A stretch of DNA of 64,000 bases from NCBI GenBank assembly GCA_029747585.1, contig JAPEVF010000113.1:42696-106695 (forward strand), written 5' to 3'. The notes beneath the pieces are model-generated. The model worked only from the letters and a program-made list of their open reading frames with translations, was not told where the DNA came from and searched no databases. A program made the position numbers and the translations under genes. Source of the stretch: Pleurotus djamor. Lineage: Eukaryota > Basidiomycota > Agaricomycetes > Agaricales > Pleurotaceae. This document shows positions 36,775 to 48,448 of this stretch, piece by piece. How positions within the stretch are numbered: the first letter of the stretch is position 1; each line of letters opens with the position of its first letter.

Positions 36775-36787
36775 GGGATGGTTTATT

Positions 36788-39031
36788 TTAGACTTTTTGA
36801 GACCCCGTGCGTCGAACAACGAAAACGCGAGCAGCGATCATCAACAACTCCCCTAGTGTCAAAAGCAGCTACGGCACGTTAAGCAAACGTTGATAAAGAC
36901 GAGTGTTTGACACCTTACCCCAGCAAACAGAATTGCACGCCACCATATATATTCACCAGTTAGCAACGCTCCTGCAACGGGGGCACCTAATTTCGGGGGG
37001 CTAAGTATGCAGTTGAAGACATGAGGAATATGAGTATCCCACTGATGAGACCAGCGAAACCTACGTGGAGGACGGCTCAGTAAATGCGACATGATTATAG
37101 TACTAAGGAAACCTACCCGCGACAGTAAAACATAAGCCCAATCGAGCACCAATATCACTAAAGTCGCGCGCAAGAGTAGCTAAAGAAAAGTGTGGGCACC
37201 GTTGAAGACATTGAAAGACGTGCGCGCGCACCGATCATAGGGGGCGTAAGAGTGATCGCTAGAGGAAGCAGAGTCGGTGGATGTCAATGGTCGAACGTAT
37301 CCACTTACCAGCACCGGAAAAGAATCCAAAGAAAATCGCGAAGCATACGACTCCCGCGACATTGCTCACGGCTAGGAGGCAAAACATTACCGCGATGATC
37401 ACAGCAGTATGAATGATCATTTGGTTGAAGACGCCTGTATAATGAACGAAGAAACCTGGGAGAATGCGTCCGAGAAAACTGGCTGCATTCAAGATTGATA
37501 TCTGATTTTTTGTGGGGGAGGTGGTTAGAGACATCAACCGACGATGTAGATTGCTACGCACTGAGTAGAAAGCGAATTGACGGTCCATGTCATGTTGGAT
37601 CACATAAAGTTGCAGAAAGAAGATGGGAAAGAAGATAGCCATCATGCACACAGCTCCACTATACTGGATGTTAGGCACCTAAACACAGACGAATTAGAGG
37701 AAACATACCTGATCATAGCAAAGACATAAGGAGGATCGCGAAGGAACTCATTGACTGGGAAAGACATTCCACCTTTCTTGGGGGGCAGTCTTGGTTTCAT
37801 CAAGAGGTTGGCGAGTAAGAGCAGGCCAAGGTTCATACCGGCGCTTGCACGGACGCCGTTATGAAACCCTACTGAGCCATTGAAGAGTTGATTCAACATG
37901 ATAGGGTGCAGGATTGCACCACAAGACGTCTACATACCAGTGTTAGGCGCTGATCACAGAGGAAGACCGAGATGGATAGCCCACCCCAGCGGCCACGATA
38001 CCCATTGCAAGGGCACGTCGTTTGTGGAAGTAATGAGAGACGATGCCGAGAGCTAGAGGGAGCGAACTGAGGTGCTGCGCTCCAATGAGTGAACAAGATA
38101 CTGACAAGGAAGGTACATGATTCCACAACCAATACCACCCAGAAGACCCTGAGTCAGGAAGACCTAGTAAAAGTCGTTGGCGAGGTTGTTGGTCAAAAGA
38201 GAAAAGTTGGGACAGACTTGGTAATAATGGTTTTGGTGCGAAAGCGACAACAGGAACACTGACCGATCGCCAATGAATAGACATGACTTGGTGCAATGAA
38301 GTTCACTTACACGCCAAGCCAAGCAATATGGTGCCGCCTATCATGAGGTGATGGCTGACAGACGGTCATTTACCGTAGATACATGAAGACGAAAGNGACG
38401 CACAAATATCCATGGTCGAATGCTCTTCCAGTAAATATTCCCATCGACATGATCAGAAACACCTGCACACTTCCTATCCATCTGTTTTGCGTCGGTAGGA
38501 AGTTCAGGGAGGTCATACAGCACTTACCCTATTTCACTGGACGAGTGGTTGTTCAGATAGATCCTGACGTAGTAATCTAGACACTTGTTACTTATGTNGG
38601 ACAAATCACCGGTTNAGGATTGGCAAACGAAGTCTGACTATTGTGGTTGTGAGCTCCGTAACAGCGATGTGACGACAGGAATATGATGCACCCTTGATAT
38701 GCTCCAAAAGAGCTTATATACCTGGCCGCACAGCGTAAAGGTAAACGTAATGTTGGGATGCTTCGCAACAAGGATGTCGACTTGCCCGATTGTAGTAGTC
38801 TGTGATAAGAATCTAGAATTGCACGTATGAGTGGGTCAAGAAAACCAGGAATCACGGATAAACTTACGCCCCCAGAACAGTGAGCCATGCCCGCAGACCT
38901 CCATCCGGATATTGATGTTGTTGAGGCTCGGGGGAAGCGACGGCTTCTATAACATCGACTTGCTTTTCTTTGTCGTCGTCCATCGTCTGTTGAACATCGG
39001 TAGACTCTTGAGAGGATGGTTCAGTAGGCAT
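36788..39031 (-). CDS. MFS monocarboxylate-type transporter, copy B
   Basis: Tandem paralog of copy A with the same exon layout. The start is MPTEPSSQESTDVQQTMDD. Matching blocks are YPDGGLRAWLTVLGA, DYYVRIYLNNHSSSEI, NGSVGFHNGVRASAGMNLGL, MMAIFFPIFFLQLYVIQHD, GVFNQMIIHTAVIIAVMFCL and FAIFFGFFSGAG. The end is RTGSQKV with TAA at 36,788. Most differences from copy A are substitutions; the N-terminal leader and some introns differ more. No stop or frame break was found, so both copies appear functional. The promoter is the 547 nt between its start and the MRE11 stop. Confidence 0.85.
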
Positions 39032-39578
39032 GTTCAAGCGTGGGGTAGGGNTGAAAGCGTGCTAGAAAATACATTAATCTCTCTTCTGGACGAAAGCCAG
39101 GTTATAGGATTCCCGAAGCCGGGGACAAAAGCCAGGGACAACTGAACCCTGGGCCTGAAAGAGATTGGTTACCATTTCACATGGGGAAAGCGGGGAAAGC
39201 GGGGAAAGATGGGAACTTGGAATTGTCAATATGACACAGTCGTTCGTAAAATGTCTGGAATCTGGATGTAGCAAGGTCTTGGCTCGTCAATGATTTTTAG
39301 CGCTAATAGGCGTACTCCTGGTGGCTCTGGACTTGCGCCTCTAAAATCTAAAAATGGTGTTGCGCACCCTGGTTAATTGACATACTGCCCATTTATCCGC
39401 TGGATTGACCTCCCGAGTCCAGCCCGAGCCCAACGTTGGGCGGCGAGGTCCTCTGGAGAGGTTAAGTTTGTATTGATTGAAATGTTGCGCATTGACGCTC
39501 AAAGCAAATTGTTTCGGACTCCAAAGCGGCATCTAGTTATACGATAAGTGTTGGAAACGTACGATACCATCTAATCAT

Positions 39579-42500
39579 CTAATCATCGCTATCATCCACC
39601 TGTCACAAGGAAGATGGCATTGTAAAATCACCCCTGAGTATGTGAGGGATGTACTCACCGTCATTCGGCCTCTTGCCTTGGTTGCAGCGGCTCGAGAACT
39701 CGTTCGACCGGCTGGTGCAAAGTTGAGCGTGCTCTGCGTGGCTTGCGAAGCGGCTGGTGCTTTCCGTTTAGCTGGCGCTTTTTTCGTTGTCGTAGTTTGA
39801 CTATTTGAACTGAGTAAAAGGTGAATGAATATGAACAGAGGAGCACACCTCAAGACTGCAGCACGGCTTGTGCGTTTCGTCGTCTTCGGCGGTGGATCGT
39901 CCTCCTCGTCATCGTCGTCTTCGGGTACATCAATAGGAATGATCTCATCATCATCATCGTCCGTTTCCTGAATGCCACCGTCAGTTCCATTGACTTGACT
40001 AAACAGGCGTAACTACTCACAACAGCCTTCTTCTTCCCCCTGCCCTTCGCTGGAGCTTTTTTNGGCCGGTGCCTTTTTAGCAGGCGCTTTCTTCGCAGGA
40101 GCTTTTGTTGTAGCTGCCTTGCCTCTCGCTGTTTTCTTTGGCGGAGGCGGTGGGTCGCTTAGCTCTTCGAAGTCTGAACCAGCTCCTGCTCCCGGGATAT
40201 CTACATCCATCATCATTGAGTCGTCCGATTCACCGCCATCCCCTTGTGTAGCTTTGCCTTTACCCTACAAGACGGAATGAGTAAAAGGAAAGGCAAGGAA
40301 AGAGACAAAATCCGCTACCTTAGCAGCTGCGGGATTTCTGCGATTCTCGAGATATTCCGAGTCTTGTTTCTCCTTAGCCTTGAGTAACTAGCGACATAGT
40401 CAGGAGGCTGAGATTCGGGATCATACCACAAGGACATACCAACTCTTCAACATCGTCCTCCTCGAGATCCTTATCCACATTTAGTTGAACGCCTTTGAAT
40501 AATGACTTCAAGGCCCTGTTGACATGTCTGAAAACAAGAGAAGGTCAGTGGCCGATCGAAGTCGGACCGTTGATAACTCACAGTTGAATCGCGTGCGAAT
40601 CATCCTTCTCAACAAACATCTGGATCGCGTCTCCCATCCCAAGTTCTCCAAGGACTTGAAGTTCCTGCGCGCTCAAATATTCCTTGACCAACGTCCCCAC
40701 TCGGACCTTCGCCAACTTCTCCGACATGGTAAGGTCAGGATCATCGATGCTCAACTCCGGATTGTCTATCTTGACTTTATTCCGACCACCAGCCTTTCGC
40801 GCGCGGGCACGATGGAAGACAAGGACATCTCGTGGGTTCGCTATACGTCCTGCAAAGTCTTGACCGAATCGGATGGGGTTTGACATTTCCGCTACCCCGG
40901 TAGTATCCACCTGAGAAACATTAACACTGAAGACGACATACTAAAGGAAAGCTATTGACCTTAAGACGAATGAGAGGAAGCATCTTCGGAAGAGGCTCCT
41001 CACCATCTTGAATGGCTTGAGCATTCTTCTCTTCCCACTGAGCATTAGCTTTGTCAATTAATTCGTTGACCTGAACTTTGTCAGCGTAAGAACACAGCAA
41101 GAGTACATGGAGCGGTTTTACCTTCTGCTTCAAGTACTTGCTTATAGCGATTTGGTCATCCACGTCAAATCCCTCCTCTTCAGCATCATCCAGAAGCACG
41201 AGTTCATCTATCACAAATGGACGGACAGTTCGCAAAGGTATGGGCGTCAACTGGAAATCCTTCCCCTGTATCTGCAGGAGAGCAACGTGCCTAAAGGAAC
41301 GTCAGTGCCTTTCCGCAGTGAGCGCACAAACGTGGGCTTACTTCTCCGTTGCTTCACCATCAGCCAGCGAAGTCGCCACTGTGGAACCCGGCTGTGTGAT
41401 GTAGTAATTCTTGCCTGCCACAGGCTCCGGTACTATCCTACAATCGTGTTCGTGTCCCCACACAACCAAATCAATACTATCGTCGAACATTCCCTCCGGA
41501 ACGTATTCCTGAGGCCCGTGCTTGACCCTAGGGAATCATGACATCATTTCAGCGCGCGTCCTTCTTCATTTACCACCGGCGACAAGGTGGAAAAGTGGCA
41601 ACCTTGGGAATCGGGAAGTACATACCTATTTTGATGCAGCAACATTAAATTGAACCACTGGTCCTTGTCTCGGGGCATGTACATCTTGACCCTGTTACTC
41701 CTGAGTTCAAAGTGCATGCGCGCGTCCTTCACATTGCCGATTCCGTAAAGACCTAATTGAGTAGTGCCTTTGCGAAGTAACACGGGTCGGACGGCGATAC
41801 CGTTGGTGGTACCAGAGTTTGGGTCGACTGCAAACGGAAAGAGAGGAAGGGGTTAATGAGGAGGAGCTTCTGGGAGGGATCTACCATACTTGCGGGGTTG
41901 GAAGCTGAAAGAGGCAAGTCGAATTTGCCCATGTAGTTGACTAAACCGGACACAGAAAGGATATCCAATGCACAAAGCGCGCCTTCCTATGGAATCAGAG
42001 TTCAGAAGAAGTCCAACGTAGTGTCCAGAGCAATGTGCTTACAGGACCAGCGCCTTGGGGGTCATCGTGGTTTCCGTGGATTGAGAATAAGGGAATGGCA
42101 ACGTTCAAGTTAGGGTCCTCGTAGTTGACAGCAGGGAACCTGAGTTAATTTTTGAATTTGGTAAGTGTGGTATGTAGCATTGAACTCACGAACAGCCTGC
42201 AGCCTTGCCGTCGTCGGGATCACTAAGCAATTCGACTTGGACCGGTCTATCCCCCAAAGTATACTGCCTAAGCAGGGCCATGACGCGGTAAAGACATTCT
42301 CGTGAAGGTTTGTTTTCATGAAAGAGGTCTCCCGCAAGTAATATGAAGTCGACCTATGGTCAGGATCGTGGTTTTAAGCGTACAATGCATCGATGTATTT
42401 GGTATGGACGCACTTGGTGTTTCACAGCTAGCTGCAGCACCTCCTCGAATGAGTTTATAGAGTCCTGGCCGCGCACCGGGTCTCGTTCAGCGTATCCAAT

Positions 42501-42652
42501 GTGCGTATCCGTAGCGAGCATTATGCGAATAGTGTTCTCTGGGTCTGGCCGGAGTCAGAGCCAACTCTTTTGTCCATTATAGTTCTCTTACCAGCGTTTT
42601 GGATAGCCGGAGGCGGGCCTTGTGTAGCCATTTCATCTTCATGCTCAGACAT
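39579..42652 (-). CDS. MRE11: Double-strand break repair nuclease MRE11
   Basis: Nuclease of the MRE11-RAD50-NBS1 complex. The start is [20 protein letters not shown]. Phosphoesterase motifs: [29 protein letters not shown] and WGHEHDC with the metal-binding Asp, His and Asn residues. Further blocks are [46 protein letters not shown] and the capping/DNA-binding region with [18 protein letters not shown]. The tail carries [12 protein letters not shown] basic repeats, two acidic runs and a terminal [20 protein letters not shown], ending DDSDD with TAG at 39,579. About 13 exons. Full length for fungi. The last two exons were duplicated together with the MFS gene. Confidence 0.95.
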
Positions 42653-43055
42653 AGTGTGTCGACGCGCAAAGGTCGAGAATCAGGATAGGTGGACGCAAAT
42701 GGGAGAAGCAAGGCGGTAGTGAAAGGACTCAAAGAACACGCGACGCGTTGGGCGCTCATTTGAGTCACGTGTGCAAAATCGTCCCTGTCTCCCCTGAGTT
42801 GTAGTAACATTGGCGGGCCGCGTACTCGAGGATCCTTCCATGAACGCTACAAAAATTCGATTCAGCGCCAGTTGCGCTTAACAACCGTTTCCTCTAGTTC
42901 AACACACTATAACTGAAGCCACGGCATGTGACCGCTTCAAATGTATTTAAATCATGATGGTAGAGTCTGCCTTTTGAGGGCCTTTAGAGCATACCGTACA
43001 GGCAAATCCACCATCCCGGAAGGTAAATGTGGATCTAGGACGACACCTCGATTGA
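42653..43055. other. Intergenic, MRE11 promoter
   Basis: 403 nt between the MRE11 start and the second in-frame stop of the upstream kinase-like gene. No gene seen. Confidence 0.4.
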
Positions 43056-45080
43056 CTACGTTGAGTGCGCGTCCCGTCGCAGCTGCTCAATCGAAGCGAT
43101 GTAGATGTCCAACATCTCTTCATCATGCGCCTTTGTAATCGCATGCCCTCCTTCGACACCAGCAGCTTAAGTGACCCCGTTGGTGTTAAGATCATGTGGA
43201 TAAAAGGCATGCCCGACCTTATCGCACCAGTCGAAATCAATAAGGAAAACATTCCCCTCGCTGTTCACAATGATGTTCGCATCGCGTAGGTCACCGAAGA
43301 CATAGTCATTGTCGTGAAGTAGTTTCAGCCCAGCCTTGAGTTTTTCGATGGCCTCGTCTGTCGGAAGTTTGCTAAGATCGTCGTGAATATATTCGGATAC
43401 AATGCATCGTTCACCAACATCGGGTTCGTATTGACAGTAAATCAGCTCTGGTGCCACACCAGCGTCGTACATCAGTCGATGTGCGTCCGCATCCGGTCGG
43501 TGAATTTGACGATACATTCGCGGTCAGGGCGCATAGGTGAAGTCAAGGTAGCATTAAATACTGTACGTTGAGAGCGCAAAGGAAATCGTCGGCCAGTGTA
43601 AGACCAGGTATATTTTTCATCGCCGTTGACGAAGGAAGCAAAATGGGGTGCGGGGAAGAGAGTGTCTGGCACTGGGGTCTCGACGGTGCGATAGTATTCG
43701 TCAAGATCAACAAGGCATTCATCGAGGACCGTAAAGCTATGAGCGATCCGGTGAACCAGCGCCTCGCGTTTGGAGTTGTATTCAATAGGTTTACCCGACG
43801 AATGGGGAATCAAAGAGTTGACGTCGGTGAGGTGCTCCGTCACAATGCCGTCAAGATAGACGGCGCCAGAGACTGTAAGATTGGGACCGGTGATCCCGAG
43901 AAGGAAGAAGGGTATGCAACTGATTCTTCGCAGTGGTATAAGCTAAGTAATAGTTTCGATCATCAGTAATGTTCACATTAAAAGTACGGAGGGAGCGATT
44001 CCACAAACCTCTTCTGATTTAACCATAATCATGTAACCCCTCGTGGCTCGCTCAATTGGATCACTGTCTCAAAAACCCATTCCGTTGTTTAGCTCCCACA
44101 ACAGATTCAGTAATGACGGTGCCAAGGGACAACTCGCGGGCCGAATCCCATCCTGCTTGAATGTCAGGTTCCCAAAATTGAGGGTAGTTTCTTTGGCACT
44201 GAAACGCCCAGACGAGAGAAGGACCTCCAAATCCGCTACGAGTGCAGCATGGCGTTGAGGTTCGTCGGAAAAGTACTCGGCGCTGGTATCCAACAACCGA
44301 GAAGCTGCAGAGAGGCGTTCTTGACCTAGATGCTTGTTCGCTAGTTCAAATCGGGAGTGTTGTCGAGCCAGGTTCTGTCGAAACTTGGTGAATATCGGGT
44401 GGTAGATTCCAATGCTCGGTTCAGTCAAGGCAGGGGGTCGACCATCGTAAGCAGCAGCGGCATTCTCAATGCATTGAGTGAAAGCAGAGCCCCATTTTGA
44501 GCAATCGTGGATAGGGAATCCGGTAACAAAATATCAGTTTAAGGCAGACGCAGGGGAACTTTGCAACATACTGGTTTGGCGCAAGAAGTCTAGGAGACCA
44601 GTTCGTCATGAATTGAATGCTAAAGCGAAAGATGCCTCCACGTACAGCATACTGCAATAACATAGATTTTTGAATGCAGGTTGTTCATTTTCGACGAATA
44701 ATGAGAGAATGGCACTCTTAGAGAGCGCCATGGGGTGGCATTGTTTGCAATGGTCAACCAGTCCTGTTTAGCGACGAAGCGTCCATAAGGTAGCTCCATG
44801 TCTATCGCAGAGTCCTCCGAGAGCTGGGATGCATCGTTGAGACCAAGACCGCAGAAAGTGATAGGGGTCTCACGATTGACAGCGTCGTGTCCATGATTGT
44901 CCCAATATTCTGGAAACGCGCCATAGTTTTGATGAACTGCTCCAATGAGTCCAGCATGTCATCCTTGACTGTAGGATGATCAATGCAGAGAAATTTCCCG
45001 GAGTCGTCGACAAAGATGATAGGGTCGTAAGTCACAGGCCCCGACATGACGGAAACAGAGAGGGGCGCTTGCTTGTCCAT
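43056..45080 (-). CDS. Agaricomycete protein-kinase-like protein, early stop
   Basis: Spliced minus-strand gene. The C-terminal third is a divergent kinase lobe: IVKFTDRY, GERCIVSEYIHDD, GDLRDANIIV for the catalytic loop (Asp and Asn kept, HRD altered) and LIDFDWCDKVG in place of DFG. Upstream are LTEPSIGIYHPIFTKFRQNL and an N-terminal region with PVTYDPIIFVDDSGKFLCID. This fits the large, poorly characterised Agaricomycete kinase-like families. The frame has TAA at 43,167 just after PHDLNTNGVT. Homologous-looking sequence (GGHAITKAHDEEMLDIYIAS) continues in the same frame to TAG at 43,056, so the protein may be truncated by a nonsense change. The start is tentative (MDKQAPLSVS); a further exon up to 45,513 is possible. 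Confidence 0.55.
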
Positions 45081-45717
45081 GTTTTCATATACATGTTTTC
45101 ATATCTTTGACCGAAACGTCGATATTGTGCGTCGACGTAAGTGGAGCCGATCTGTCCAGCAAGGTACCCATGTTTTCATCCGTGAGGTACACGATGCAAG
45201 GATATGGGCATGCTATCGCCGTCTGACCGAGTATGGGATGTGACTCTAAAATCACCTTTTTGTTGTCCAGGCTCGCAATTGGGCCAAGGTTTAGGCGAGC
45301 GAGTGAACGTGAAGAACTTATTGGAAGCGACATGGGCACTTCCGAAGTCCTTCGCAAGGGCTGTTGGTATCCCCTTGAGGAGAATGAAGGTGAGAATGCA
45401 GCGTCAATGATAATCTCTCCCCTACGGACAAGCAACAAAACATTCCGCCGTGCAGGATTCGGGGAAGGCGAGTGGAGTGACAAGATATGGACGGCTATCA
45501 CTATCACTGACATCCCAGGAGGAGGGAGATATGGATGGCTTGTTGTAGCGACGGAATGAATGGACTGGGCTTAGGTAACTGGAGCGAATCGGGCAACTCC
45601 GATGGAATATAACGACGGGGGTGTTTCAAGCACTGGCGCAACAAGGGACCCAAATATCCACATCCTCTCGCCCTTCTCCCATTTTCCCTTTTCTTCTCCT
45701 CCCTCTCTCCCTCCCCC

Positions 45718-46661
45718 ATGCATATCCCCTCCTTCCCCTCGACTAGGTCGCTCGAGGGCATCCACGTCTCCAACGTCCAGGTTCTTATCGTCGCCGTCGT
45801 CTCCCTCGTCCTGCTCGCTCTGTCTCGCTCTCTGCTCGCTCTCTACACCAGGCTACGCTCACCCAAGCCTCCGTGCACATCGAAGCGCTTCGACGACAAG
45901 GCTCCCCAGCTCNCTCAGGGGGACCAGGCCAAGCTCGACGGCCAGAAACCAAAGTCGTGGAAGTGGACGAGTGGGTTTGGGTTCGGGCTGCAGCTCGAGA
46001 GCTTCCCCATTGCTCTCAACGCGACCCACCAGCTGGGTCTCACACCGCCGACCCTGGGCTCAGGTGTAGGAGTGCTCAATCTCAAGATGGGCGCCCCAAC
46101 GGTGAACAACCAGACAGCTCCCACGGCCCGAGGTCAGGCTCGTAGCAACGGCGTACAGCTTGTACAGCCAAAGCTCGCAAAGACCTGGTACATGCAACAT
46201 GCAAAGTCAATGCGTACCCAGTCTGCGCCCACCGTGAGGCATGACCGAGCCAANTTGGAGGCACCTGGTGAGCCTCATTTTTGGCTCGTTATCTTTTGAC
46301 AAGCAATATTGACCTANNAATCCATNAGCACCAGCNCCAGCGCCGGCAGCTCGTCCAGTGTCCATGGCAAAGATGATCATGTCCCGTCATGTTCGTACCT
46401 TCGATGATCATCCAGTCTCCACCGCTGATGTTCATAAATCAAATTTAGACCTTCAGAAGACCAACAGGCCCCGGCCCTCGTCGTGCACCCTTGTTGCCAT
46501 CTTCAAGACGGCATGATGTGATTTTTGCCCAAGATGGCGAACCAGAAACATTCTATGATGCACCGTCGCAGTCAAGNGCATCACCATCCTCAGATGATCC
46601 ATCCCCAAATAGGTCGTCCCCTGCTTCACAGAATGATGTTCCATCAAATTCGATGGTATGA
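45718..46661 (+). CDS. Membrane-anchored protein of unknown function
   Basis: Three-exon model of about 270 residues starting MHIPSFPSTRSLEGIHVSN. A strong hydrophobic helix (VQVLIVAVVSLVLLALSRSL) near residue 20-45 is followed by basic residues. A long polar, Pro/Ser/Ala-rich region with WKWTSGFGFGLQLESFP comes next. Exon 2 encodes PAPAPAARPVSMAKMIMSRH and exon 3 encodes RRPTGPGPRRAPLLPSSRR, ending NDVPSNSMV with TGA at 46,659-46,661. Introns at about 46,269-46,328 and 46,396-46,451. Probably a type II or signal-anchored protein; no family recognised. A C/T-rich tract directly precedes the ATG, typical of a fungal transcription start. Confidence 0.55.
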
Positions 46662-48448
46662 ACATCCCGCGGGTCTATGGCACGGGCTTCTTCGTCGCAG
46701 CGTGTTCGAGCACAGCACCAATCGGGCAGCAGTCTCTCCCCCCTTCATCCCCCCACAACTGCTTCGCTCGGGTATATTATTGCTATTTTCCCCTTCGCTT
46801 TCTAGATATGCCCGTCCATTTCCACCCCCTTCTCACACGCCTTGGCCTTGTTACTTGCGAAGTTCTTGGACGTGCCATCGATTACTTATCATTGACTTTT
46901 TCATTCTTCGGCGGAGAGACCTTGTTATATCATTATTGTCCATTTCCGCTACCAACATTTCGCCGAACTTTCAGAACGTGATGTTAGTAGCTCTCATGCT
47001 ACTTCGTTGTGTTCTTCTCCGAAATTGTAGCGGCTTCGGTTATTCTTATGTACTACTTATCCCTCCCCCTTCGGTGCTTGGTGCTTTCTCTTCGCTCTTC
47101 GCCCATTAAAATTGCTCCTGCTCCTCAACACGCTGCTTCGAACTCGCCCCTGTGACTCGACCATCACACTTCCCCCCTGCTTCGCCACCCACCGTTTCGC
47201 ATCATGATACCTCACGCATAACCGACAATTAACCAACCATATAGACCCCATACATTATACATCCGAAACTTTAACGATCCATACGCATACCGACACGCTT
47301 CACTCCTACGTCCATCGCACTTGCATTTCCCCCATTTGCATGACCAACCTCCCATATACATCCTTCATCCTTCATCCTCTCCCCGCCTCATAATCCGCNG
47401 TCCTTCTGCGTCCTTCGCTTCGACCCTCGCCTGCGCTTCATCGTCAAGTTCCGTCCCATTCGGTTTGATAACGACCGGCGGATGTCGCCTTTCTCTTGCT
47501 TCTTGCAGTCATCCGCGGGCTAGTCAGGCTATGAACCGATGAATTGATGACGACAGAGCTTTGGTAGTTTTTGGCAATCATCAACTACCAAGTTCGGCGC
47601 TACCCAATCANCCAGGACGATGCGATCGTCCCGTCGCGGGACGTTTGCCGACCTCCCCCTTTATTATTCCCTTTTCGCATTCCAAAGGGGNTGGTGAGCG
47701 AACACCAGGATCTTCATATTCGTGGACTCGTGGACTACTTTTNTTTAACTTGCTGCTTTGCTCCNACCNTTTCCCCANTTCGTCTTNGCTATCAGGAGTN
47801 NTNGCAATGGTTTTATNTATCTACATGGAAAGAGGAAAGAAAGAAGAAAGAAATGAAGAACTTTTAATGTGTAGCATTCCATCCAGATGCTTTTTTCTAC
47901 TTACACTTTGATACGATTATTTATGCTTTCACATAGAATGGATAACGGACCGTTTCCTTCCTCTGCCAACCTTGANGANTGANNNNCNGNCGTGNNACGG
48001 AGCTTGAGNTTGGNNNTTGCTTTTTATCAAGNTATTGTGTCAGTGGTGATAGGACGCAATCTCGACAGCATCCGCAGTAANGGGAANCATCTCGATCTGT
48101 CGNNGTNNGNNNNNNAGATAAAGATACCACTTGNGCGATCCGATGCGATTCNCACACAAGATCTTGGGNAAGTTCCCAGTTANNNNTGACGATGGGTATC
48201 TATGGGTGNNTATGGGCGGTACTAGTCATCTCTGATGAACAGCATCGCGTACAAAAACGGTGTACATAAGATAGAGATATCGAACAGGCATAGGATAGGT
48301 TAAAAATCAAATATGTACAGGTGACGAGGGGACGAGAATAAATAGATCAAAGATCAAGCATAGGTATACAGGAGGAAGGGCATAGTTGAGTGACGAAAGC
48401 GGGGGAAAATAAGAAAGGTAAAGAGACAGCCTGCAGAAAGAACCCGTC
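46662..48448. other. Long intergenic region, pyrimidine-rich
   Basis: About 1.8 kb between converging genes. From 46.7 to 47.55 kb the plus strand is unusually C/T-rich. 47.6-48.2 kb is N-rich and unreadable in places. The rest is probably the 3' region of the Zn2Cys6 gene. No coding region supported. Confidence 0.4.

Larger units (their letters stand above)
36640..39790. repeat. Tandem duplication unit B (F-box fragment, MFS B, MRE11 3' end)
   Basis: Right unit of the direct duplication described for 33,620-36,550. The MFS copy is complete. The F-box end is truncated at the left junction, and the MRE11 end belongs to the intact gene. Confidence 0.8.
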
